A model generated the notes under the pieces. That model ran no database searches and was not told the origin of the DNA. It saw only the letters and a program-made list of their open reading frames with translations. Positions 1 through 12,025 of a stretch of 64,000 bases of DNA are shown here, in pieces (the first letter of the stretch is position 1; the number at the start of each line of letters is the position of its first letter). A program made the translations under genes and the position numbers. The stretch spans positions 930,001 through 994,000 of the forward strand of contig CANJKZ010000110.1 of NCBI GenBank assembly GCA_947471745.1, written 5' to 3'. The DNA is from Closterium sp. Naga37s-1 (lineage: Eukaryota; Streptophyta; Zygnematophyceae; Desmidiales; Closteriaceae).

Positions 1-1440
1 GAGAGGATGGGCGGATGAGAGGAAGGGCGGATGAGGGGGAGGTCGGAAGAAGGGAAGGGAGGACGAGAGGAAGGGAGGACGAGAGGAAGGGCGGATGAAA
101 GGGCGGGAGGATGAGAGAGAGAAGGGCGGATGAGAGGAAGGGAGGATGAGAGGAAAGGAGGATGAGATGAAGGGAGGATGAGAGGATGGGCGGATGAGAG
201 GAAGGGCGGATGAGGGGGAGGTCGGAAGAAGGGGAGGGAGGACGAGAGGAAGGGAGGACGAGAGGAAGGGCGGATGAGAGGGCGGGAGGATGAGAGGTAG
301 AGAGGATGAGAGAGAGAAGGGCGGATGAGAGGAAGGGAGGATGAGAGGAAAGGAGGATGAGATGAAGGGAGGATGAGAGGGAGGGCGGATGAGAGGGAGA
401 GAGGATGAGAGGAGAGGAGGATGAGAGGAAGGGAGGATGAGAGGAAGGGAGGATGAGAGGATGGGTGGATGAGATGAAGGGAGGATGAGATGAAGGGAGG
501 ATGAGAGGATGGGCGGATGAGAGGGCGAGAGGATGAGAGAAGGGCGGATGAGAGGTTGGGAGGATGAGAGGAAGAGAGGATGTGAGGAAGGGCGGATGAG
601 GGGGAGGGCGGAAGAAGGGGGGAGAGGACGAGACGAAGGGAGGACGAGAGGAAGGGCGGATGAGAGGGCGGGAGGATGAGAGGTAGAGAGGATGAGAGAG
701 AGAAGGGCGGATGAGAGGAAGGGAGGATGAGAGGAAAGGAGGATGAGATGAAGGGAGGATGAGAGGGAGGGCGGATGAGAGGGAGAGAGGATGAGAGGAG
801 AGGAGGATGAGAGGAAGGGAGGATGAGAGGAAGGGAGGATGAGAGGATGGGTGGATTTCATGAAGGGAGGATGAGATGGAGAGAGGATGAGAGGGCGAGC
901 CCTTGAGAGAAGGGCGGATGAGAGGGCGGGAGGATGAGAGAGAGAAGGGCGGATGAGAGGAAGGGAGGATGAGAGGAAGAGAGGATGTGAGGAAGGGTAG
1001 GATGAGAGGAGAGGAGGATGAGAGGAAGGGAGGATGAGAGGAAGGGAGGATGAGAGTATGGGTGGATGAGATGAAGGGAGGATGAGATGAAGGGAGGATG
1101 AGAGGGAGGGCGGATGAGAGGGCGAGAGGATGAGAGAAGGGCGGATGAGAGGGCGGGAGGATGAGAGGAAAGGAGGATGAGAGGAAGGGCGGATAAGAGG
1201 AAGGGAGGATGAGATGAAGGGAGGATGAGAGGGAGGGCGGATGAGGGGGAGGGCGGAAGACGGGGAGGGAGGACGAGAGGAAGGAAGGTCGAGACGCAGG
1301 GCGGATGAGAGGGAGAGAGGATGAGAGGGAGACAGGATGAGAGAAGGGAGGATGAGAGGAACGGTGGATGAGAGGAAAGGAGGATGAGAGGAAGGGCGGA
1401 TAAGAGGAAGGGAGGATGAGATGAAGGGAGGATGAGAGGA
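1..1440. repeat. Purine-rich minisatellite, about 16-bp units
   Basis: Nearly pure G/A on this strand. The basic unit is GGATGAGAGGAAGGGA (16 bp) with variants containing GGGCGGATGAG. Longer blocks recur, for example the block at about 6-110 reappears near 185 and again near 590, so there is higher-order structure. Open frames across it are products of the repeat and have no gene character. Confidence 0.9.
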
Positions 1441-1473
1441 TGGAGAGGTGGAGGAAGGGCGGATGAGGGGGAG

Positions 1474-1800
1474 GGAGGACTCGAGGGAAATGAGTGCGAC
1501 GGGAAGGGAAATGAGGGCGACGGGAAGGGTAATGTTTGCAACGGGAAGGGTAATGGGGGGTGACGGGAAGGGAAATGAGGGCGACGGGAAGGGAAATGAG
1601 TGCGACGGGAAGGGAAATGAGGGCGACGGGACGGGAAATGAGGGCGACGGGAAGGGAAATAAGTGCGCCGGGTCGGGAAATGAGTGCGACGGGAAGGGAA
1701 TTGAGGGCGACGGGAAGGGAAATGGGGGCGTCGGGAAGGGAAATGAGGGCGACGGGAAGGGAAACGAGGGCGACGGGACGGGAAATGAGGGCGACGGGAA
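1474..1800. repeat. 21-bp minisatellite
   Basis: Tandem copies of a 21-bp unit built on GGGAAGGGAAATGAGGGCGA. The array follows directly from the 16-bp repeats and passes into a 22-bp array. Because 21 is divisible by three, spurious open frames appear on both strands. Confidence 0.85.
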
Positions 1801-2505
1801 GATGGAATGAGGGCGACGGGAAGATGGAATGAGGGCGACGGGAAGATGGAATGAGGGCGACGGGAAGATGGAATGAGGGCGACGGGAAGATGGAATGAGG
1901 GCGACGGGAAGATGGAATGAGGGCGACGGGAAGATGGAATGAGGGCGACGGGAAGATGGAATGAGGGCGACGGGAAGATGGAATGAGGGCGACGTGAAGA
2001 TGGAATGAGGGCGACGGGAAGATGGAATGAGGGCGACGGGAAGATGGAATGAGGGCGACGGGAAGATGGAATGAGGGCGACGGGAAGATGGAATGAGGGC
2101 GACGGGAAGATGGAATGTGGGCGACGGGAAGATGAAATGAGGGCGACGGGAAGATGGAATGAGGGCGACGGGAAGATGGAATGAGGGCGACGGGAAGATG
2201 GAATGAGGGCGACGGGAAGATGGAATGAGGGCGACGGGAAGATGGAATGTGGGCGACGGGAAGATGGAATGAGGGCGACGGGAAGATGGAATGTGGGCGA
2301 CGGGAAGATGGAATGAGGGCGACGGGAAGATGGAATGAGGGCGACGGGAAGATGGAATGAGGGCGACGGGAAGATGGAATGAGGGCGACGGGAAGATGGA
2401 ATGAGGGCGACGGGAAGATGGAATGAGGGCGACGGGAAGATGGAATGAGGGCGACGGGAAGATGGAATGAGGGCGACGGGAAGATGGAATGAGGGCGACG
2501 GGAAG
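1800..2505. repeat. 22-bp minisatellite, about 32 copies
   Basis: Highly homogeneous 22-bp unit containing GATGGAATGAGGGCGACGGG, with a few single-base variants (GAATGTGGG near 2115, 2246 and 2290). It looks like a recent expansion of the neighbouring 21-bp unit with one extra base. The long opposite-strand frame across it has a 22-residue period, as expected from a 66-nt frame cycle. Confidence 0.9.
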
Positions 2506-4203
2506 CTTCTCACCATGCGATATGTGAAAGGCAGGCGCGACCAAATGGCGGGGAGGGGATTTCCCGGGCAGGGCGGGAGGCAAGATGCTGAGGCTGTCTC
2601 TAGCGCGTTTGTTTCTAATCGGCTCCGACGCGCGGCGTAAGATGGCTACGCATTGCAGACGATGGATACGTCCGCCCTGTGACCTATGGGAAGCGAGCGT
2701 GGTCGAGTGTTTGTGTATTAGCCTATACTTTTAGACTCTCTGAATAAATCGCCAGTTCAGGCCTCGATGTGTCTCGCTAACTCACGCCCGCACTGGCATT
2801 TAGTAACAGCCTCCTCTATCCTCACCCTAAGCATCGCACTTTGCTGGTCCAGTCCACACGGACATTCGCTCCCTACGGCTATTCCGCGTATTTCTAGAAT
2901 CTAAGGTGGCGCCCTGCTGAAGTGGACTAAGCAACTAATATGTTTGTTCGAGTGCATGTGTGGCTGCTCAAACTGTGCACAGTTTCCCTGGCACGTTGCT
3001 TCTCAGGTTTGTCGAGTTTGGGAAGAAGGGCCCTGCCTGCTTTTTACAACCAATCAGCATGTAGGGAGTTTGTGGCGAACTACTTTCAGTCGCAAAGTGT
3101 TTTTGAGGCTTCGCCTGTCACTCAACCCATCCGAACCTCCAACTGGCAGCCCGCCGAACCTAGAAATACTCAGTTGACTTCCGTTGAGTAATTCAGGTCT
3201 TGGGCTTTAACGCACAAGACATTCTTCCCCACCACACCCAACACACTCTACCTCACACAACGGAACATTGCCCCATGGTGCAAAACTAGCCTTGTGTTGG
3301 CTCACAAATGCAATTGCGCAATGGTTCAGAAGGATACAGAGAGAGGGACAAGTCACAAACGAGATGGGTAGACAACGAAAATGCCTTCCAGAACCCCATG
3401 GCAAATGGGAGCGAGGGGTTGCAAAAGGGGGCACGTGATGACAGAACAGACAAATCCCGCAACAAAACGGAGGGGGTCTATAGCGTTGGCATGGTGTGGT
3501 GGGCCTTCTTGTTGTGGTTTGTTCTTCAGTGCTCATCCACACACTTCCAGTTTTCCAAGGCCGATCCTGACACGGAAAATGCGCTCCCTAGCAGATTCCA
3601 GACAGGATCCACGACAGCGGGCAGTTGATGAAAGTTTTTTTTCGGTTGTGGTTGAATCAGAATCCGCCAATCCTGCTTCCTGCACGAGGCGCAGGTTGGT
3701 GAGCTGGTCCATACGCATAAAATTTCCCGGTTTCATTATATGCAAGAGGTTGAAGCTATGATAAACCTTCAAACAATTCTATGATTACAAGCACTAGCAC
3801 AAATACAGGCCTGCTATTGAAAACTACATGTTTCAGCACATGGATAAGCTCCAATATCATGGAGGGGGCATAGACGCTCAGCAGTCCAACATTCTCGTCC
3901 TCATTGCTCCCTCACATAATAAAATAACTGCATGTGGAAGGAAAACGGTTGAAGTCAATGGATGTGTGCACGCACAATCATTAAAAACCTCATCAACGCT
4001 CGAACTGCAGCAGTGCCATCGGCCGAAAGGGGGCCAAGTTAAGCATGATCAACCTAAAACTACGCAAGACCGCTAAGCTTAGCCCACCTTTTCCCCCCTC
4101 TGCAACAACACAGGCACCCGCCTACACGTCATCTCATGCCATCAGCGACTGGTTCAGTCAGAGGGCTTTCAAGTCAACTCAAAAATCCCCCACGTTCTGC
4201 GCC
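2506..4203. other. No convincing gene; downstream flank of the TFIP11 gene
   Basis: About 1.7 kb without a recognisable coding region. The part at 2690-2930 contains an AATAAA (near 2743) and a TGGCGCC-like string near 2909 that could belong to an LTR remnant, but no repeated LTR or terminal structure is visible. The part next to 4203 is the expected 3' UTR of the minus-strand gene. Short open frames here lack family resemblance. Confidence 0.4.
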
Positions 4204-7200
4204 CTAAGCCCACCTCCCCCCCTTCTTCCTATGCATATCCAACACCTGCTCCAACGACACAGGCACCCACACATGCTTGTCATCCTGCGCCATCAGCACC
4301 TGCTTCGGAGAATCTATCACCAGGCTGATCGTGCCGAACAGAAACACCGGCATGCCCTCATGCGTGCGGCCGGGTTTCGGCAGAAACTTCACATCGTTCT
4401 GCAGTGCAAATCTCTCCACAACCTCGCGTAGAGAAAGCTCTTTTTCATCCTCTTGTCGCACCATCCCCCTCATCCCTTCAGCCCCCCTCCCTGCTGTCAC
4501 CTTAACACCAGATGTATGGACACCACCAGCCAATCCACCACCCCCACCTGCTGCAATACCAGCTCCCCCAGCACCAGCACTGCCTGCACCAGTTGCACCT
4601 CCCCCTGCCCCTGCCCCATCTGCAAACGCCTGCTGCTCCGAAACTCTTAAGTAAGAGACGTTCTCCTTCACGCCGGGCTGCAGAACCGGCATCCCCTCTA
4701 CAGCCTGATTCATCATATCTAGAGCAACGTTCAACTGCTGCCGCACCCTTTCCGAGCTTAAAAGCTCGGCGGGAAAAAGCGCCTTCCATCCGAGATACCA
4801 CCGGGTGACTTCATCGAAATTAGGGTTTGCGCACAGCCAATGGTAGAGCACCTGGTGCCACTGCGGGAAGAAGGCCGTGTCCAGCAAGGCGATGAGGTGG
4901 CGCGTGGGGACCACACCTGCCCACGACACGGCCCAATGAAACGGCTCCAGCTGCTGCTGCTGCGGATTCACTAGAAACTCGGTCTGCAGTAAGTGTATAA
5001 GCTTCGGGACAATGGATCGACTCACTAGAGTGTCCCAGCTCGCAGCGTCAAATACAGATTTCCATGGCGCGAGCATTGCAAGAGCGGACGAGTCGGATGG
5101 GTGCCAGGCGGTTAGGGCAGACCCGAGCCTGAAGCGTATGGTTGGGTAGAGGGTCTCAAGCTGGGAGCCAAGGTACGGCAGCCACGGGTGCAGCCACTGG
5201 TGGACAGGTACGGTTTCTAGCCTCGGATCCCAAGCCTCCACCGTGGCTGCCAGCTTCGGGAACACCAGGTGCGCGAGGATCGTTCTCAGGAGGACAGATG
5301 GCAGCACGGGAGCGCGCCACGTGTCGAGGAAGTTCAGGAGAGGCTCCGGCTCCCGAGGCTCCCAGAGATTGACCACTGCGGATCTGACAGCTGGCAGCAC
5401 GAGATCTGCGACTAGGCGGGCGTATGGGTCCATCTCAGCAGGTGCCCCTCCCACCCCTCCTGCGGCTGCTCCTGGATCTGCCACCGAATCAGCCAGTGCC
5501 ACGTCAGCAAAAATCGCCCCGTTCTCTTCGTCGCTCTCACCTCCTCCTCCCTTTGCTCCTCCTCTTCCTCCTACGTCTCGTGCGAGCACAGAACGCCAGG
5601 AGGACAGCACAGCATGGCCGTGGGACGGGTGAGCAAGAGGGTTCCAGGTGCGGAAAAGCGGGGCAAGACGGGGAAGAACAAACCCTAACGCCACCGCCGA
5701 GACATTATACATCTTGAACTCCTCAGGATGCTGCTCCCTCAGCCTCCGCAGCGCGGCCAATGGCGTTGCGACAGATGTCGCAATCGCGTGCGAGTCCTGC
5801 ACGAGGGCTTCGACCGACGCCGTCGACGGCGGCGGCAGCGGCGGAGGGGCAGACGACAACACATTCTCCAGCACGCCGACAATCCTTTGGAGGTCCACTA
5901 GCTGCTGCGCCTGCTGCTGCATGCGCTGCTGCGTGCGGTCGCGCTCCTGCTTGAGAGCAGTGAGCGAGTCTCGTTGGAACCTTAGGCGCTTGTCGATGGT
6001 TTGAATGTCTGCCTCTGCTAGATCCACCACCAGTCGCAGGTTGTGCTGCAGCTCGGGCATCGGCGTGTCGTCCTCTTGCAATTTTTGCTCCTCGTTAAGA
6101 CGATCCATATTCGTCAACACACGGACCTGGGACAACAGGGAAACGGGGGAACAGGGGAACAGGGAAAGAGGGAAACAGGGGGTGAGTCCCATAGGGCGAG
6201 CTCCTGCTTGAGAGCAGTGAGCGAGTCTCTTTGGAAGCGAAGGCGCTTGTCGATGGTTTGAATGTCTGCTTCTGCTAGGTCCACCACCAGACGCAGGTTG
6301 TGTTGGAGCTCAGGCATCGGTGTGTCGTCCTCTTGCAGCTTCTGCTCATCGTTCAGCCGGTCCATATTGGTCAACACACGGACCTGCGGGGACAGAGGGA
6401 GTGAAGAGCAGAGAAGAGGAGAGAGTGAGGTTGTGCTGCAGCTCGGGCATGGGCGTGTCGTCCTCCTGCAATGTGTGCTCCTCATTCAGACGCCTCATTT
6501 TGGTCAACACACGGACCTACAGGGACAGCGGGAGTGAAGAGCATAGAAGAGGATAGAGTGAGGTTGTGCTGCAGCTCGCTCGGGCATGGGCGTGTCGTCC
6601 TGCTCCTCGTTCAGACGGTCCATATTCGTCAACACACGGATCTGCGCGGACAAAGAGAGCGAAGAGCACAGAGGAGAGGTGAGTAGGGTTGTTGTGCCAC
6701 AGCTATGGGAGCTCGGGCATCGGCGTGTCGTCCTCCTGTAGCTTCTGCTCCTCGTTCAGACGATCCAAATTGATCAACACACGGACCTGCAGGGACAGGG
6801 GATCAAGGAAGTGGGGATACAGGGCAATTGGGAGAAAGGAAGATTGGGGAACATACAGGACCCAAGAGTAGGGTTAGAAGCGTAGCTCTGGTAGCTAGGT
6901 ATCAGCGCATCCTCCTGTAAATCCTGCTCCTCGTTTAATCAATCCAGCTGCTTCAAGCACAACCCACCTGGGCTCCGCGCATGTCCAGGATCGTCTGAGT
7001 CATCTCCCTCCCCTCCGCCTGCTTCTCTTCCAGCAGTTCCGCAGCAGTCTTATACTCCTTCCTCCTTCCAGAAAACTTCTTCTTCCACAGCTTCTCCCTC
7101 CCTCTCTTTTCCACTACCTCCACCGCCACTCCCCCTTCCCCATCCTCTCCCAACACCTCCCCGTCTTTCCCGGACGGCGGGGGTGGTAACCCGACTTCTT

Positions 7201-8080
7201 TCTCCTTGAAGTCGTTAAAGCCCATCCCCATGTTCTTCGGGCGAAGCTTCGCTTCTATCGGCTTCGCTATACCCTGCTGGTTCTTCCCCAGCCCGCCTCC
7301 CTTGTACCCCATCTTCTCTAAAAGCTTCATCCCTATTCCTTTAGTGTGCTTCTCGAATGTTCCAACGCCGTGAGCAGAACCCTTCCCTCCCCCCCCTCCC
7401 CCACCACCAGAGCCAAACAGGCCCCCAGCAACCCCTTTATTCGCCTTCTGCTGCGCGAAAAACGACGCCTCTTGCTTCTCCTGCTTCGCTCGTTCCCTCT
7501 CCATCTCCCTCCTCTGCTCCGCTCGCTCCCTTAGCCGCTGGCCGAAAGCAGTCTTGGCTAAGTGATCCTCTTCCTCCTCCTCCTCTCCTTGTGCCCCCCC
7601 TCTGGCTCCCAAACCTGGCCTTTCAGGTCCGGAACCACCAGACGTGAATCCCAAGCCTGCTCCACCGAACCCGAGGCCCGTCCGACCCAGTCCGCTCCGA
7701 TCCTCATCCTCTGTTGGCTCCTGCGGCTTGGCTCCCAATCCGGGCCTTTCCTCTGCAGCATCCCGATCCAGGTTCGGATTTACTGTACCTTTCGATACGA
7801 AATTAACGGGTTTCGTAAAATCGCCTTTTCCCATCAGATCGTCTTTTCCGCGACGTTTCTTCCTCCGTCTCTTACCCCCACCGCCGAATCCCTCGTCGTC
7901 GTCGTCATCCTCGTCATCAGATGCTTCGTTAAAGACACCGTAAAGGACGTCGTCGCGGTTCTGCTGACGGCCCTGACGACGCGAGGAGGAAAAAAACTCT
8001 CCGTTGATAAACTGACCGTCGTCGAAATCTCCGTCCAGGCTGAACCGCATCCGCTGCTCTCCGTCAGCGTCAACGTCCAT
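4204..8080 (-). CDS. TFIP11: TFIP11/STIP-type G-patch spliceosome disassembly factor
   Basis: Homologue of tuftelin-interacting protein 11 (yeast Ntr1, plant STIPL1), which with the helicase Prp43 releases the intron lariat from the spliceosome in the nucleus. Two exons are read: 8080-6968 and 6126-4204, joined in phase 0 at CAG|GTGGGT, giving about 1011 residues, somewhat longer than plant relatives. Exon 1 begins MDVDADGEQ, has an acidic N-terminal region and a G-patch ([20 protein letters not shown], roughly residues 235-255). Exon 2 opens [14 protein letters not shown] and carries the long GC-rich-factor-like domain ([20 protein letters not shown]) and a conserved C terminus ([13 protein letters not shown]). 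An in-frame ATG 26 codons upstream exists, but the MDVDADGE start fits the family better. The single intron holds decayed exon-2 copies, described separately. Confidence 0.9.
6200..6952 (-). repeat. Five tandem decayed copies of the start of TFIP11 exon 2
   Basis: Inside the TFIP11 intron the first part of exon 2 recurs: 6383-6200 (near intact, 60 codons), 6516-6424, 6641-6560, 6786-6694 and 6952-6900. Each begins with a version of [14 protein letters not shown] and stops at different points. Decay increases with distance from the functional exon, and the furthest copy has an in-frame stop. The nearest copy keeps an acceptor-like CAG and could be an alternative exon, but it lacks an obvious in-phase continuation. 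Confidence 0.85.
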
Positions 8081-8819
8081 GATTGAAAGCCTTGGAATAA
8101 AAGAGCCTATAGACGCAATAGATACCTTTGATTCGATAAGCTCCAAACAGCTAAACAAAATCTATTATAGGGCAAAGCAGCAACGGACTCATGTCTACAT
8201 AGGGAATCCGCACATACGGAAAGCTGATCTCCTATCCCATGGCGGTCGCACAGTCAAGATACAGGAGACGATGACAGGAAGCTGACAAAAACTTCACCTG
8301 CTAGCGGTTCCGTAAGTTTCTAGACGTTCTACGACGGTTGAAAATACTTTCAAACACACTCCGAGGTTTCTCGGGATGATCCGATCCGATTCCATGTGCT
8401 TGTTGTCCTCGTTGCAGTGGTGTCAGCGCTTCTGAATACGACAAAGCGTAGCATTGTAGTGGTGGAGAGAACATTACACGATGGTACAGTCCATTACATG
8501 GTGTTTGCAACTAGGCAACAAATTGTTGGAGTTTGAATTAGTGGGTACAACTTGTGTGAATGAATGGGCAAACCAGCTTGAACAAAGGAAATGCATGTTT
8601 TGACGAGCAATGCAGATACAACAAGAAATGTTAACAACACACTAGGAGAAAGTTATGATAACTAATATACCAGCTCTTCCCCACCCTGCCTAACCTACAT
8701 TCATCGCATTGGAATGAGATAATCTCCTCTCCTCGCCCCCACACCCCTCTCCTGCCATACCTACATACTAGGACTTCTCTCCCTCCCTCCTTATTAGGAA
8801 CACGACTACTCTCTTCCTC
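8081..8819. other. Intergenic: TFIP11 5' flank and LRR pseudogene 3' flank
   Basis: No coding region recognised. The first 200 bases upstream of the TFIP11 start presumably hold its 5' UTR and promoter. I see no clear TATA element. Confidence 0.5.
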
Positions 8820-11800
8820 CTAGTTCTCTTCGTCTTCCTCATCCTCCTCATCATCCTCACCTTGGTCACCCTCTCCTTGGTTACGATCTTCATACGCCTC
8901 ACCCTCTCCTTGGTTATCATCTTCATACGCCTCACCCTCTCCTTGGTTATCATCTTCATACGCCGCACCCTCTTCGTCTTCATCTTCTGCATTCTCTTCC
9001 CTTTCATCCTCTTTCATTTCGCGTTCTTCGTCCCCTTCATTCTCTTCTCCATCCTCTTCATTCTGTTCCTCTTTATCCTTTTCATCCCCTCTCATCTTGC
9101 CTCCTTCAACCAATTCTTTCTCCTCTTCCCCGTCCTCCTCATCCACTTCTCCATTAATTCCTGGCTGACCATTACCCTCTCCATCCTCCTCTCGCTCCTC
9201 CTCTCCATCCTCCTCTCCATCCTCCTCTCCATCCTCCTCTCCATCCTCCTCTTCAACCCCCTCTTCATCATCATCCCCCATAAAAGCTTCCTCTTCTTCA
9301 TCGTCCTCTTCTCCTCACTACACTCCATCCCCTCCATCAAATCTAAGCACGTCTCATACTCTCCGTTTTCTTCCTCGTCCGTCCACTCATCCTCCTCATC
9401 TTCTTCCTCCCCATCCTCCCCATCCGCCCCACCGTCTCCGTCCTCCCTCTTCTTGCCGCCCCCCTCTATGCAGATTCTCTTGGCAATTTTCTTTGAAAGC
9501 AGAGGGCATGCGCGAATCAAACAGTTGCGCAGCATCGGCACTTCCCGGGAAGACCTCGGCTTCCAAACCAGCTTCTCACAGTAGCTCACATCCAACTTCT
9601 TCAGCTGGGGCAGCTGCAGAAAAGTTCCGGGCAGCTTGGAAAGATTAAACAGATCCAAAAGCATCAAGGCCTGTGGATGTCTTTTGGCATAGATGGAAAT
9701 CCCACATTAGCAAAAACACAATGCTGCAGCTTTGACAGGCTGGAAAACGACGCTGGAAGCTTGACCAGCCTGGGACACCTGATGATTTTCAACGTCTCCA
9801 GCTGCCCCAGCTGCCCGAGCGACTCGGGCAGGCGAACCAAATCATTGAGCTCCACCAATTCGAGGACTCGCAAGCAGGAAAGCGATCCAATGTTTTTTGG
9901 CAGCGCTTTCAGCCTCCTGCAGCGGAAGATACGGAGCACTTGCAGATTCGGAAGGCCGGTGAAGGAGTTGAGGTGAGACCAGATTTTCCATAAACAGAAT
10001 CTCCAGGCTTGTCAGCGATGACAGACGGTTGAGGGACGGACCAAAGGACTGGAAGGAAAGATCTTTAACGCTCAAGCTCTGAAGGGATGGAAGCACCACT
10101 CTGCTGGCATTCCCGCTCAGATTGTTGCTGCTGCTGGTGCTCGTAGCCCTGCGGCTGCTGCTGCTGCTGCTGCGGTAGTCCAAGGTCCTGCTAGCCGCCG
10201 TTTCATCCCCTAGCAGAGTGGGGACTTTGAAACACATCCGCACCTCTAGCACCCGCAACTGTGGCAGCTCAACCAGCGACTGAGGGATGCAATCCAAGCG
10301 GTACAGCTTCGAGAGCCTGAGCTCCTGGAGTGCTCCCAGCCGTCCGATGTCCCCAGGCAGCGCTTCCACCTCCGGGCAGTTCATCAGTACCAGGCTGGTG
10401 AGGGAGAGAAGGCCGGAGACAGACCTAGGAAGGCCAGACAGTCGACGCATGTCACGGAGGGACAACTGCTTCAGTTTCCCCAGTCGGCCCAGGCCTTCGG
10501 GCAATTCTCCTCTGAAGCGCCTTGCTTGCAGAATGTTCAGGGATTCGAGGGAAGAAAGGCCGGAGACGGAAGGAGGGAGGCGGGTGAGAGCTTTGCAGTG
10601 AAGAATATCTAACTTGCGCAGATTAGGCAGTCCGTTTCCCATGCTGCTTGGTAGTGTAGAGAGCCGCCAGCAATCTAACAGAATCAGGTGTTCAAGGGAT
10701 AATAACGCTGATAAGGACTCGGGCAGCTGCTGCAGCCGATGGCAATCCATGATTCTTAGGCTCTGAAGTTTCGTCAGGTGCCCAAAGGACTCGGGCAGGT
10801 GGGTGAGCTGAAGAAGGCCATCCAGGTGGAGTGACTCCAGAGCAGCCATCTACCCGAATTCCTCGGGCAGACAAGTCAATTTAACGAGACCAACGAGGGA
10901 AAGCTTTTGGAGCTCTGGGGCCAGAGAGATGGAATCAGGAAGGCTGGTAACGTTCTTAGCAGTCAGCACGAGCGTTCGAAGCGCTGAGAAGTGACCGATT
11001 TCGGCGGGCAGCTCGGAAAGATCCGGAAGAAATAGATCGAGATCCGTGAGCGCAGGAAGACGGATGAGACACCGAGGCAGAGACGCAATGCTTAGGCAGT
11101 TGATCATGGTAAGTCGCTTCAGCCGCTGCAGCTGCCCGAGAGACTCGGTCAGGTCAGGCGTTTTGTATATATCCTCCAGATGTAGAGTTTCGAGAGCGTG
11201 AAGCTGCCCGAAATTCGCGGGCAGCGCTTGAACGAGTACTGACTTCCGAATCTCCAGAAACTCCAAGGATGAAAGGTCGGGAAGAGAATCGGGCAGCCGA
11301 AGCAACCAAAAGCCGACGATGGAAAGACGGTGTAGATTCGTAAGTTTCCCAATACATTCTGGGACTGGCACCATCGACGCGCAGCCTTCCAGAACCAGCG
11401 ACTCCAGAGAAGTAAAGTCTTAGAAATTTCGTGGCAAATCTTCCAGCTTGGGCAAGCGAAGCTTCAGGTGTCGGAGTGATTGTAACGAAGTGAATGTATC
11501 GGGAAGGAGCTCGATTTCTTCCCCGGCGAGGTGAAGATTCGTGAGGAAAACGAGATGGTCGATGGCAGGAGGAATGGCGGTGAGACGATCCGGACAGTGC
11601 AGATCAAGGACCTCCAGACGAGTGCAGCTCGCGAAAAGGCGGGACAGACCGTGTTCGGTGAAAACTCCGCTACTGTCGGATACACCGAATGAGTCTGGCC
11701 TACGAAAAGCGACTTTAAAATCGGCGAGATCGCGACACGTGTCGGCGAGGCAGCAGAGGAGATCATCAGAGACGGCTCTCAGGCTGCCAGCGGGGACGAT

Positions 11801-12025
11801 GAGCTTTCTGAGGTTGACGAACCGCGAAAGCTGCGGAAGTAGCTGATGAGGATCCACAAAGCAGTCCGCGCTCAAGCAGACGCTGTCTTGTACGCGAAAC
11901 GCGATGTCGTGCCATTGCTGGCAGACGCTAGCGTGAATCAACTGGCAGTCGGATCGAGCGAGGAGATTGAGTATTTTCGACAGCAGGTCGTCGGAAAGCC
12001 GTTGGATTGGCGATCCAACCGGCAT
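8820..12025 (-). pseudogene. F-box/leucine-rich-repeat gene with two nonsense codons and frameshifts
   Basis: Starts MPVGSPIQRLSDDLLSKI, an F-box-like segment (SDDLLSKILNLLARSDCQLI). About 20 plant-type leucine-rich repeats of the LPxxFGxLxxLxxL kind follow, then a very acidic tail with GEAYEDDNQ repeats. F-box/LRR proteins normally present substrates to SCF ubiquitin ligases. The LRR frame is interrupted by TAA at 11420-11422 and TAG at 10850-10852, each replacing one residue of an otherwise perfect repeat. It also needs three frame changes, near 9975, 9668 and 9300, to follow the homology. No splice signals remove the stops without damaging repeats. I therefore call a pseudogene; sequencing error could explain the frameshifts but less easily both stops. 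Confidence 0.75.

Noticed and set aside
858..2516. A 552-codon minus-strand open frame across the first minisatellites
   Set aside because: It is a direct translation of 16-, 21- and 22-bp repeats with a 22-residue period. There is no domain and no splice signal, and it stays open only because the unit lacks stops.
2690..2930. Possible LTR and primer site near 2742 and 2909
   Set aside because: There is an AATAAA and a TGGCGCC string but no paired LTR, no polypurine tract and no coding remnants nearby.
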